The translations under genes were made by a program, and so were the position numbers. From NCBI GenBank assembly GCA_947069175.1, contig CAMTDV010000007.1, positions 49,619,681-49,683,680 on the forward strand: DNA of 64,000 bases, written 5' to 3'. The notes below the pieces were generated by a model, which ran no database searches, was not told the DNA's origin, and saw only the letters and a program-made list of their open reading frames with translations. Shown here piece by piece: positions 44,997 to 56,526 of this stretch. Source of the stretch: Scalesia atractyloides (lineage: Eukaryota > Streptophyta > Magnoliopsida > Asterales > Asteraceae). Numbering within the stretch: the first letter of the stretch is position 1; the number at the start of each line of letters is the position of its first letter.

Positions 44997-47900
44997 TGCT
45001 AACACTTTCCGGAAACTATACGTACACTAAAAACTGTCCAAATATACACTAAACACAATTCAGCAAAAATTCAGTAAAATTCAGCAAAATACAGCATATA
45101 CAAGCTTATGTAACATGGCAGAAATAAAGCTAAACATCATACAGTGTTCAAAAGATATTGAAAGTATCACTATGGCACAAAAACATATGATATCACCTAA
45201 GTCTTGAAAGTTAACGTTTTAACGAACCGATAACGAAACAAACAACCGAACACAATCTAAAACATCATATGAACTAGTTCACAATATTTTTACATCATAC
45301 AACTAGTTAAAAAATTAAACACATTGTTTTGATTGAAAATCTCTCTAATCCCTACAAGTTGCTTAAACCTCCATTTAAGTACCCGTTAACGAACCTAGCA
45401 CCCGTTAAGCAACCGAACATGAACTAGACATAAAATATAAACGAGTTAACATTGTTTAAAATATTAAACTAGTATATGGCATTTTATACCTTAAAATATA
45501 TCAAAAGTCCCTAATATGCATAACCCCCAACTAAGTCCCCCTAATTCCTAACTAAACACCTAACTAAGCAAACTAACCTAGTTACCATCATCATCATCAT
45601 TTGCACAGTCATATGGGGGCCCACAAGCCACCCACACTCTTGTCCCCTAATGTTGGAAGTAAGTTACATTTACATGGGGGATCTTGTGTTAATTAAACAT
45701 GCATAAAGAACCATTTAATCACCATATCCTTTCATTTATTCAAACAACAAAATCATCTTCTTCTTCCCTTCATGTTCACGGCCCAAACACCCAAACAACA
45801 CTTCCATTTTCAAGTCAAATTCAAGTCAATCCAAGGTTATCTAAGGGTGTCTCAAGCATAACTAGGAAGGTGTCAAGTCTTGGATTTGGAAGTACCTCTT
45901 CAAGGAGCTATTAACCACCTATTTTCTTCATCTTCATCTTCTTGTTCTTGGGTGTTGCTTCCCTAGCCTGTGCTAGCAGTAGTTCCCTTGAACACTAATT
46001 TTCATCTAGTAAATTATATATGTAACTTATGTACAAGATAACATCTAAAGGTTCATACAAAACAAACATGAAGAACACTTCAAACTAAGCTAAAAATTAT
46101 AAGAAACAAGTTGTTTATGTTATGTTATGGAAGTTGTTATTTGGTAGTTTGAGCTAGTGGTGATAAACATCATATGTGGACTTGTTAAATGATGATAAAA
46201 AACATAAACAAACAAGTGAACACAAAGATCTTGAAAGATCCATGATCAAAGAAGTGATGAACTTGTTATACATAATAAATGGATTCTTTAAAGTGGGTAA
46301 AATGATTTATAATGTTGGATGATCAAGTGCTTAAAAGTGATAAAAGACTTGATGAACATATTTTAACACAATGGTGATCTTGTAAATGTGATTAAAGTAA
46401 CTTATGATGATTTCTAAAAATATATATAAACAAGATGTCAAAAATGATTTTTAAAAAGTTAGTAAATAATAGTAACTAAACCTATTTTTGAAGATGTATG
46501 AACATGGTAAACACAAAGCTAAAAGACTACATGTTTTGGTTAAACTACCAAGTTCATCATGACCTAAAAATACATATATGTGTTTCATGGAATACTTGTT
46601 GAAGTTTTGATGAGTAAAATGATGAATTTTGAAGCTTAAACACATGTTTTGAAACTTGGGAAACCTCCTAAATCTAGGGGAGACTATAGCGAAATTTAAA
46701 AAAAAATTAAACACTTAAAAAAATATATCTTTATGAAGACCTTACAAGTAAACTTGTTTAAAATCCATAAACATAAAAATGCCAATGTTTTTGTATAAAA
46801 TATAAGTCCAAGAAGTATGGTTTTCCTAAAGATTAAAATGGGTATAAATATATATTTTTTGAAAAATATATATTTAGTGATCATATGAATCTCAAATTAT
46901 GTGTTTATTGTTTGTATTATATATGTACATAGTTAGGAACTTGGAAAAATAAAACATACAAACAAATACGTAATAAGTGACAAACAAAGAATTATAAAAA
47001 TGCATATATACCTATCCATAACCATTCATAGAAACAACTATCGATTATTAGGACGATCGGACTATATATGAATTACCGAGTAAAATATATAACACATCGA
47101 AGCTTGATAAGTAATATTTTCAAAACCGAACAACTGACAACATATATATTTTTACAAGCATCGTCGATACTAAAAACATATTATTTTCCAAGTGTATAAA
47201 AATGTATATTTCATAAACCCCATAAAAATATATTTGTGGAAACTAAAATATATATTTTCTAGAACTCATCTTAAAAATATATATTATTTTGAATACTACA
47301 CTTACCAAGCATAATATACATATACTAAGTTGGGTATATCTTAAAATTATATATCTTAAGTACACAAAAGTGGGGGTAATAAATACAAGAAAAATACGTT
47401 TTCCTATACGTACAAATACATTCCAACATATACCACTAACATTTAGTGAAAATACATTTATACAAGTATTATACTTAACCATGAGAATACGAATGTAAAT
47501 ATACAAGTACACACAATACAAGTGTACCTATACTTGGGGGGTACACATGTATAATACTTAACAAGTAATACACTTGGTCATGTATACTATGGAACATGCA
47601 CATGGATAATTATATATATCAAGACATGTTAAAAATAGATTATTTTAACAAACCATGGTAATCATAAACGATATATAAAATATTTGCATACAATTAATAC
47701 AAGTTAAAATATAATATCGATCATGCAAATTATATATAATTAAGAAGAATTATATATGGAACGATCGTCGAGGCAAAAGTGTGGAACCTAACTATGAAAA
47801 GTCATCAAACATATACATCTTACTGTGCGAGGCACAGGGGACTAACATGCTTGGCCCATACATGCGACACTGGAGACGCAAGGATATAAATCTATTTGAC

Positions 47901-48894
47901 GAAATATATATATATTGACATCATACACCGAAAACGCATCTCAGTGAATGAAAATGCATCCAATTGAAACAAAACACTGAATAAGTCTTAACAAATATTT
48001 AGACAAGAAACATGAACATGAATCATTCAAAGACCAAAGTGTCTAACAAAACCTAACACGTTGTAGGTGGTGATACAAACCAAAGGAAAGGTACTTGAGT
48101 TAATCAGTGAGAACAGAGCAAGTAGTGAGTCAGCCCCCTTTTCATTAAATGTTTTAGTGTTCAACTTCGGAGAAATACATGTTCAATGGTACGATAAGCT
48201 AGGGAATAAAACAACTTAGATCATGTGCAATAGGGTGAAACTTAAGCACCATTAATCTTGTTTAAGACCACGGTACCAAGGTTAGATCTAGCGGGTGTTG
48301 GCGAGCCCCATCTTGGTTATGGACCCACACAGAAAAGTGCATTTGTCATCCCAGTAGAGGTTAATCGACATAAATGGTCTAGGTTTGGATGCTTCCTATG
48401 TGGTCAACATATTAATATCCTTGCAAAACATTAATGATCAACAATTCATTGACGCTTTACATACCGGTTTTGATACAATACTTTATACATTTTATGGATT
48501 CAACTCATATAGCTAAAACATACGAACTCGCCAACTTTCATTGATTTTCAACTTAACATGTATTTCAGTTAATTAGTGGATCTATGCAGAAGGCTGCAAA
48601 TCAAGAAACAAGTATCAAGTCTCCAATGCCACCTTTTGAAGGATTTGTCCGGTATATCCCGCCTACTTGCGGTGATATAAGGGTCAAAACACTTCAAATC
48701 TTGCAGTTTTGTTATTTAGAAATTTGACAATTTAATGATTGTAACAAAATACTTAATCTATGTCGTGTTTCGAAAAATATATCAGTAATGGCATTTGTAG
48801 GTGTTTTAATTCATATAGTATGTTGACTTATGTTGTATGGAATGAGGCTTAATCAGATCACACCGTGCGTTTCCGTCAACGAGCTTGTATGACA
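44997..48894 (+). mobile_element. Long-form gypsy LTR, nearly complete (solo)
   Basis: About 3.9 kb of LTR, lacking roughly the first 320 bp, ending GTATGACA at 48894. With those bases the LTR would be about 4.2 kb. The AT-rich middle (46000-47760) has many short chance reading frames but no gene. It shares its right half with 16292-19227. No internal gag or pol adjoins it, so it looks like a solo or recombined LTR. It is followed by AATGT (48895-48899). Confidence 0.75.
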
Positions 48895-50469
48895 AATGTT
48901 TGCTGATTCAACAGATTATCAGGTTGAGTCAAACTGTAAGAGCATGTAATTCTGGATGAAATTATCCCCTTCAACTATTATAACAGGCTTCTAAGTAGCT
49001 TTATTTGTGTACTAAACCACCTCTTATAACAATTACTATACCATCAACTCAAAATAATATCCAACTAAAGTTTCGTTAATCCTGAACAACGATCTGACTT
49101 TACAACTAAAAAATCTCACTACTGTCTAGTTGTTTACAAAACTGTGTTAGAAAAATACAGATCTACACAAGTCAAAATGCTCCAAAAGGAGAAGCGAGAT
49201 CGGTGAATACGTGTTCACTACATGTATGGTGATCCCGCCCATTGGATTCTGGTATCCAAACCTTGCTCTGCCTGATGCAGTAACTCTTGAAATCTAGGCT
49301 GTTTAATATTGATACAGGGACTACAAACCTCTTCTTCTCTTGTTCCCCAACATAAATGACAACGTAGCCATTGGGGATGTCCATAGATGCGGGTGTGCTT
49401 CCATCATTAGAGAGGGATGGTTTGAGAATTTGTCTTGCTTGAATGATACGAGGCATATGGATGGCCATGTTTTCAAGGAAGGTAGAGGATGTTCGCTGTA
49501 AAGGTTGTTGAAGGAAGGAAAAATGTCAAAGAATCACTTGTTTCTGAATGAGGATGTAGATTAATTTCTAGGATGATGTGGTTGTAATAGGCATGTAGAA
49601 TGCTGTATGTAAGAAGAAGATATACCAAGGTACTTAATAGTCTGGGACATATCAACGAGAAAACAAACGCACATGGTATCATATCTTCAGAATAATATTA
49701 TAGAAGATATGTGGATACAAATCTTTGGTAGAAATCCAAACACCAGACATACATGAAAAGCTTTATGGCCTGATTTCTATGGCAGTAAGTTGTGAAGATT
49801 AGTACCAAGGTCACATGCTTTTGTCTTGATGATGGAGTCCACTATTACCACTTGTAGGACAAGGTGTCTTCCAAGCTAATTACCTATTGCAGATTGGTTT
49901 ATCCAGCCATAGCACTAAAAAACCATCTTCGATTCATCCTTCTATTGCTCTAACTCATAACTGAGCAGTTTAAAAAATATATAACAAGATAGATTTTGCC
50001 GTCATTTCAAGATAGCGTGTTGAGAGTATCAAACGTAAAGTATCAATTTCTTGTCTTATTAGGTTTACAAGTTACCAGAACCAGCACCACCTGATGAATG
50101 TTTGCTACCCGCCTCAGTCACAGTAATCATAATAAATGTAAACTACAAATTGTGGAATGCGTGCGTTCAAATCATATCATGGAACCTTTCTGAACTTCAG
50201 TATAGTTTCGGTATATCAGTTTTTGTTTTTGTTTTATATTCTCAAGCTCATTCAAGGTTCTATTACGAGCCTATGTGTTCCCTGTCATTGTTTATGTGTT
50301 CACAAAACAGTAATTAATCCATGAGCACCAAAAAGTCTTATAGGCAGGACACTTTTTTGACGGTGGTAATTTACATATTTTGAGTTTCAAGCAGCAGATA
50401 CATTCAAAGGACACTGTATTGTCAACCAAGGTCATGATTTATGCACGTGTAACCTTGGCCTTTTTTAAA
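48895..50469 (-). repeat. SAUR repeat unit L
   Basis: Resumes in the middle of a unit (AATGTTTGCTGATTC) right after the LTR end and runs as a full unit to about 50469. It contains the SAUR at 49172-49468. The TATA site is weakened (CTTACATACAGC). No other gene seen. Confidence 0.75.
49172..49468 (-). CDS. SAUR-like protein with internally scrambled frame
   Basis: A true ATG (49466-49468) and a normal TGA bound a continuous 98-codon frame. Residues 1 to about 54 (MAIHMPRIIQAR...VVPVSIL) and the last ~18 (CSEHVFTDLASPFGAF) are SAUR. The middle ~27 residues are read in another frame (NSLDFKSYC...) because of three single-base losses: AGGCTGTTTAAT, CCAAACCTTGC and CTACATGTATGG. Together they restore the frame. 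The SAUR core FQELLHQAEQEFGY is therefore absent. The product would probably not fold as a SAUR. It may be a pseudogene that kept its length by chance, or a consensus error. Confidence 0.5.
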   Translation of the reverse strand: MAIHMPRIIQARQILKPSLSNDGSTPASMDIPNGYVVIYVGEQEKKRFVVPVSILNSLDFKSYCIRQSKVWIPESNGRDHHTCSEHVFTDLASPFGAF

Positions 50470-52109
50470 ACATGCTGGATGTGGAATTGCTAGCAATGTT
50501 TGCCGATTCATGGATTATCGGGTTGAGTCAGGCTGTAACAGCATGTAATTCTAGTTGTAAGTATCCCCTTCAACTTTTATAACTGGCATCTAAGTAGCCT
50601 TATTTGTGTACTAAACCACCTCTTATAACAATGACTATACCATGAACTGAAAATAAATCGAATTAATGTTTCATTAATCTTGAACAACGAACTAACTTTA
50701 CAACTAAAAATCTCACTACTGTCTAGTTGTTTAAAAAACTGGTTAGAAAAATACAGATCCACACAAGTCAAAATGCTCAAAAATGAGAAGCGAGATCGGT
50801 GAATACGTGTTCACTACATGGTATGGTGATCCCGCCCATTGGATTGTTGTATCCAAACTCTTGCTCCGCCTGATGCAGTAACTCTTGAAATCTAGGCTCG
50901 CTTAATATTGATACAGGGACTACAAACCTCTTCTTCTCTTGTTCCTCAACATAAATGGCAACGTAGCCATTGGGGATGTCCATAGATGCGGGTGTGCTTC
51001 CATCATTAGAGAGGATCGTTTGAGAATTTGTCTTGCTTGAATGATACGAGGAGGCATATGGATGGCCATGTTTTCAAGGAAGGTAGAGGATGTTCGCTGT
51101 AAAGTGTTGTTGAAGGAAGGAAAAATGTCAAAGAATCACTTGTTTCTGAATGAGGATGTAGATTAATTTCTGGGATGATGTGGTTGTATTAGGCATGTAG
51201 AATGCTATATATAAGAAGAAGGTATACCTTGGTACTTAATAGTCTAGGACATATGAACAAGAAAACGAACGCACATGGTATCATATCTTCAGAATAATAT
51301 CATATAAGATATGTGGATACTAATCTTTGGTAGAAATCCAAACACGAGACATTTATGAAAAGCTGTATGTCCGATTTCATATGGCAGTAAGTTGTGAAGA
51401 TTAGGACCAAGGTCACATGCTTTTGTGTTGATGATGGAGTCCACTATTACCACTTGTAGGACAAGGTGTCTTCCAACCTAATTACTTATTGCAGATATGG
51501 TTTATCCAGTTTGGCACTAAAAAAACCATCTTGGATTCATCCATCTATTGCTTTAAGTCATAACTGAGCAGTTTAAAAAATATATATAACAAGATAGATT
51601 TTGCCGTCATTTCAAGATAGCCTGTTGAGAGTATCAAACGTAAATTATCAATTTCTTGTCTTATCTGGTTTACAAGTTACCAGAACCAGCACCACCTTAT
51701 GAATGTTTGTTACCCGCCTCAGTCACAGTAATCGATAATAAAAGTAAACTACAAATTGTGGAATGCGTGCGTTCAAATCGTATCATGGAACCTTTATGAA
51801 CTTCGGTGAAGTTTCGGTATATGAGTTTTGTTTTTGTTTCATATTCTAAAGCTCATTCAAGGTTCTATTAGAGCCTGTGTGTTCCCTGTCATGTGTTTAT
51901 GTGTACTCAAAACAGTAATTAATCAATGAGCACCAAAAAGTCTATTAGGCAGGACACGTTCTTTGACCGTGATAATTTAATTATTTGGAGTTTCAAGCAG
52001 CAGAAACATTCAAACGGACACTGTATTGTTCAACCAAGGTCATCACTTATGCACGTGTAACCTTGGCCTTCTTTTAAAACATCGCTGGAAGTGGAATTGG
52101 TAGCAATGT
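50470..52109 (-). repeat. SAUR repeat unit M
   Basis: A full unit ending at GTAGCAATGT, where a new LTR begins at 52110. The TATA box reads TATATATAAG (plus strand 51206-51215). The spacer 51420-52100 has no other gene. Confidence 0.75.
50777..51069 (-). pseudogene. SAUR copy with N-terminal frameshift and early stop
   Basis: The normal ATG (51067-51069) is present. An extra GAG triplet follows in the MPRII region, and a one-base deletion (GAGAGGATCG) throws the N terminus out of frame. From an internal ATG (50983, MDIPNGYVAIYV) the core is open for 68 codons through FQELLHQAEQEFGYNNP and GGITIPCSEHVF. It stops three residues early because GGA became TGA (50777-50779). An N-terminally shortened protein is possible but would lack the basic N-terminal segment. 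Confidence 0.7.
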
Positions 52110-52996
52110 TGTGATAACTGTCACTTTCGGGTAATTTCGTATATTTAAGCAGTGAATTATATGATACAATTACATGTCTTGAATGCCTAAACTGCATGAA
52201 TTGCATGGCATACACCTAGAAATCTCATTGAATACATTACACGATGCATATTATTTGTTTATGTGGTTATTGTTCAAAAACAGTTTAGAAACAGTGCATT
52301 GGAAAAATTATTACACTAGTTGTGGCAGCAGAGTGCAAGTGCGCAGTTAAACAACAGAAAAAATATTCTTCTTTCCTTCATTTTCACGGCCCAAAACCCC
52401 AACAACACCTCCATTTTCAAGTCAAATTCAATGCAATCTAAGGTTATCTAAGGGTGTCTAAGCACAACTAGGAAGGGTCAAGTCTTGGAAGTGAAGACCT
52501 CTTCAAGGAGCTATTAACCACCTATTATTTCATCTTCATCTTCATCTTCTTGTTCTTGAGTGTTGCTTCCCTAGCCTTGTGCTAGTAGTAAGTTCCCTTG
52601 AACACTAATTTTCATCTAGTGAAGTATATATGTAACTTATGTACAAGATAACATCTAAAGGTTCATACAAAACAAAGATGAAGAACACTTCAAACTAAGC
52701 TAAAAATTATAAGAAACAAGTTGTTTATGTTGTGTTATGGAAGTTGTTAGTTGGTAGTTTGAGCTAGTGGTGAAAACATCATATGTGGACTTTTAGATGA
52801 TGATAAAAAAACATAATCTAACAAGTGAACACAAAGATCTTGAAAGATCCTGATCAAAGAATGATGAACTTGTTATACATAAATGGATTCTTTAAAGTGG
52901 GTAAAATGATTTATAATGTTGGATGATCAAGTGCTTAAATGTGATAAAAGACTTGATGAACATATTTTAACACAATGGATGATCTTGTAAATGTGA
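52110..52996 (+). mobile_element. 5' part of a long gypsy LTR, cut by the assembly gap
   Basis: Starts TGTGATAACTGTCAC immediately after AATGT. About 245 bp match the beginning of the other LTRs. The sequence then jumps near 52357 to a region equivalent to 45746 and follows it to the gap (equivalent to about 46398). The rest of the LTR and possibly a whole element lie within the gap. Confidence 0.8.
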
Positions 52997-53096
52997 NNNN
53001 NNNNNNNNNNNNNNNNNNNNNNNNNNNNNNNNNNNNNNNNNNNNNNNNNNNNNNNNNNNNNNNNNNNNNNNNNNNNNNNNNNNNNNNNNNNNNNNN
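52997..53096. other. Assembly gap (100 N)
   Basis: Exactly 100 Ns, the usual placeholder for a gap of unknown size. LTR sequence is on the left and SAUR-unit spacer on the right, so the missing part should include at least the LTR's right end. Confidence 0.95.
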
Positions 53097-54631
53097 ACCA
53101 ATCTTCGGTAGAATAACAATACGGCCTTCAAACACCAGATATACATGAAAAACTATATGGCCTTATTTCATATGACAGTAAGTTGTGAAGATGAGGACCA
53201 AGGTCACATGCTTTTGTCTTGATGATTGAGTCCACTATTACCATTTGTAGGAAAACATGTATTCCAACCTAATTACCTATTGTAAATATGGTTTATCCGG
53301 TTTGGTACAAGAAACTATCCTGGATTCATCCGTCCTTAGATCTAACTCATAACTGAGTATTTTAAAAAAATTATATAACAATATAGAATTTCCGGTGATT
53401 TCAAAATGGCCTGTTGAGTGTATCACACGTAAATTATGCATATGTTGTCTTATTTGGTTTTCAATTTACCAGAACCAGAACCACCACTTGATAATTGTTT
53501 GTTACCCCCCTCGGTCACACCAACCATAATAAAAGTGTACTACAAATTACTGAATGCCTGCGTTTAAATTGTATAATGGAACCTTTATGAACTTCGGTAA
53601 AGTTTTTGTGTATCAATTTTGTTTTTTTTTATATACATTTCTGAAGCTCATTCAAGGTTCTATTACATGCCTATGTGTTCCCTATCATGTGTTTATGTGG
53701 ACGCAAAACAGTAATTAATCCATGAGCACCAAAAAGTCTATTAGTCTGGACACTTTTTTGACCGTGGTAATTTACATATTTGGAGTTTGAAGCAGCAGAA
53801 ACATTCAAACAGACACTGGATTGTCAACCAAGGTCATGACTCATATATGTGTAAACTTGGCCTTTTTAAAAACATGGCTGGATGTTGAAAAGGTAGAAAT
53901 GCTTGCTGATTGATCGGTTTATATGGTTGAGTCAAACTATAAGAGCATGCAATCCTGTTTGTAAGTATCCCCTTCAACTTTTTTAACTGGCGACTAAGTA
54001 GCTTTATTTTTTATTAAAACACCTCTTATAAGTATTAGTATACCATGAACTCAAAATAATATCCAATTAAAGTATCATTAATTTGGTACAACGATCTAAC
54101 TTTACAACTACCAAAGGTCACTACTGTCTAGTTGCTTACAAAACTCTATTAGAAAATACAGAACTACACAAGTCAAAATGCTCCAAAATGAGAAGTGAGA
54201 TCAGTGAATACGTCCTCACTGCATGGTATGGTGAGCCCCCATTGGATGGTTGTATCCAAAGTCTTGCTCTGCCTGATGCAGTAACTCTTGAAATCTAGGC
54301 TCGCTTAATACTGATTCAGGGACTACAAACTGCTTTCTCTTGTTCCCCTACTTAAATGGCAAAATAGCCTTTGGGGATGTCCATACATGTCGGAGTATTG
54401 CGACAGTTAGAGAGGGATCATTTGAGAATTTGTCTTGCTTGAACGATATGAGGCATACGGATGGCCTTGTTTTCAAGGAAGCTAGAGGATGTTCACTGTA
54501 AATTGTTGTTGAAGGATGAAAAAAGTCAAAGAATCGCTTGTTTCTGAATGAGGTTGTAGATTAATTTCTAGGAAGATGTGGTTGTATAAGGCATATAGAA
54601 TTGTGTGTGTATATATATTTAAAAAGAAGGT
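53097..54631 (-). repeat. SAUR repeat units N (tail) and O
   Basis: The promoter-upstream region and spacer of one unit (53097-53873) are followed by a second unit with a dead SAUR (54173-54468). It ends in the leader at AAAAAGAAGG, where a copia LTR begins. These copies are more divergent from the consensus than those further left, suggesting greater age. Confidence 0.7.
54173..54468 (-). pseudogene. SAUR copy, start lost and nonsense
   Basis: The start codon reads AAG (plus-strand GGCCTTGTT). Within GYFAIYVG the Tyr codon is TAA (plus-strand ACTTAAATGG), and a deletion lies in the KKRF region (AAACTGCTTTC). The TGA at 54173-54175 is kept. Clearly dead. Confidence 0.85.
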
Positions 54632-56526
54632 TGTAGGCCCCTAATGAGGATCTTAGAGATACCTATTCCTTGTTGAACACACAAACAAGTGCGGAATCCA
54701 AGTTTGTATGTAAATCAAGCAAGAACACTATAAATACTAGATGATTATGGCTTCAAAGCTCAATGTTATTGATTTCAGCATAGTAACGTTACAAGGTTTA
54801 CAATATTTTGTCCTAACACTCTGAACCGTGCTCTCTCTCTCTAAACATAGACATCAGCTCATATTTCTACCTAAACCAGCATTACATTGACAGAGGACAT
54901 CTTTGATATAGGATATGTGGATGTGTTTTATATATTATAAAAAAACCTTATATCCATACATGACACATATGTCATATATGTATCTAGTTAATCATCGATA
55001 TACATGCAACCACAAGCATCCATTCTTATCAATATATATTATGATGACATCATCATGATGTCATAAACCTTCTATCGTGTCGTTCTCGCGTCTTCGCCAT
55101 TGGTGTGTCGTTCTCTGGGTCGCACCAGGGTGGAATGATGTCGACTTCGGACTGCACCGAACCGAAACGAGTCACATCCACACAAAAGTACATCAACAAA
55201 CTCTCCCTTTGATGTTGCTGGTGATGTTTCATTCATCACGCTGTAGGATCTTCAAATCTCTTCACTTGTCACAAGAAGCAGGTGCAATAACAAACTCCCC
55301 CTTAAATTTAGTGTGTAGATCTTTGATCTTAAAAGCTTTAGATTCTCGTGGTCTTGATGAATGGTCAACTGAAATTTGATTATCTTGATCCTCTGATTGC
55401 ATCACTCCAAGCTTGTCATCTAACACGTTCTCTTTGCCATTAGCTAGTTTGAGTGCCACATCTGCACATACAACAGATCTAAATGCGTAATGAGAACAAT
55501 CGCAAGGGATTTAATCAATCTTAGAGAATTTTCAGTTGAAAACATCACTAAGGATTGATTTTAAACAATATTAACAGACCACACACATGTCATTCAACTA
55601 CCAACCAACAACACTTTGAAAGTTTTAAAATTGCTCAATTTTAGACCTTTAACTTTCAAAATTAGTCAACTTCGACCATTATGAAGATGCGATGGTTTTC
55701 CTGCTTTCAATCACGTTTTAGGTGCGATAGATTCGACTTCCAACATCGGTCAATCAAAAATAAGATAGCAATAAAATCTTTTTGGATTTTATAAATTTTA
55801 TGTTAAACACACCTAAAATCTTTTTGGTATTTTTGAATATTTCAAATGTAAAGATGATAATCAATAAATAAATTTTTACAGATATTCTTTTGCGAGTTTT
55901 GAGGGTACGGTCATTCAAAATCACACTTGTTGTTCAATTATTTAGCATTTAGATAAACATCCTATAACAATTATCGATATTTTTGTCCACTTAAACTCAA
56001 CAATGATGTAATCACATGGGGATACTTCTAGGTATGATTTATACTAACCAACCGGTGTTCATCCACTCATGGCACATTCTCGTATCAAGGTATACACCCG
56101 AGTTCATCTTACTAGTGAGTATACCATTTATCATATGTTTTGACGTATATGATATGGCATACTCACTTATTTTGAGGATGAATACAAGCCCTATGTGATA
56201 AAATCACTTTTTTATAAGGAACTTGATTTTCAATGCATGCAGGGCAAGAGAAAAATTCCGTAAAAAGGTTAGTACCATCATACCGAAAAAGAGATGAACC
56301 TGACTCGGAAGATAGATGTGATTTAAAATGTAAAGTGACACCGAAGGCGACAACTACCTTCTGATGTATCAAAACAAAACAGGAACATTTCAACTATACA
56401 CTATTGGCCAAGTCTAGATATGAGGATGTTTGACTAGGTCAACTTACATCAAAATACAAGCATAACATACATAAACTAAGACTGTTCGATTACATAACCA
56501 TAAATACAAGCTATAGACATAAATGA
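54632..56526 (-). mobile_element. Copia retroelement 3' end (LTR, PPT, 3' untranslated region)
   Basis: On the minus strand an LTR of 567 bp (55198 to 54632) begins TGTTGATGTACTTTTG and ends GGGGCCTACA. It is preceded by a polypurine tract CATCAAAGGGAGAGTT (55199-55214). A second purine-rich tract, AAGGGGGAGTTTG, lies at about 55289-55301. The remaining 55302-56526 lies where the 3' untranslated region would be and has no confident gene. The element is cut at about 56526 where SAUR-unit sequence resumes. Resemblance to SIRE/Maximus-type copia is a recollection only. Confidence 0.65.

Noticed and set aside
46451..47521. Several 60-95 codon frames in the AT-rich LTR middle
   Set aside because: Rich in Phe, Ile, Tyr and Lys as expected from AT-rich non-coding DNA, and not conserved at 16980-18480 in the related LTR.
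52935..53135. Minus-strand frame crossing the run of Ns
   Set aside because: Half of it is unknown sequence, and it joins LTR to SAUR spacer across an assembly gap.
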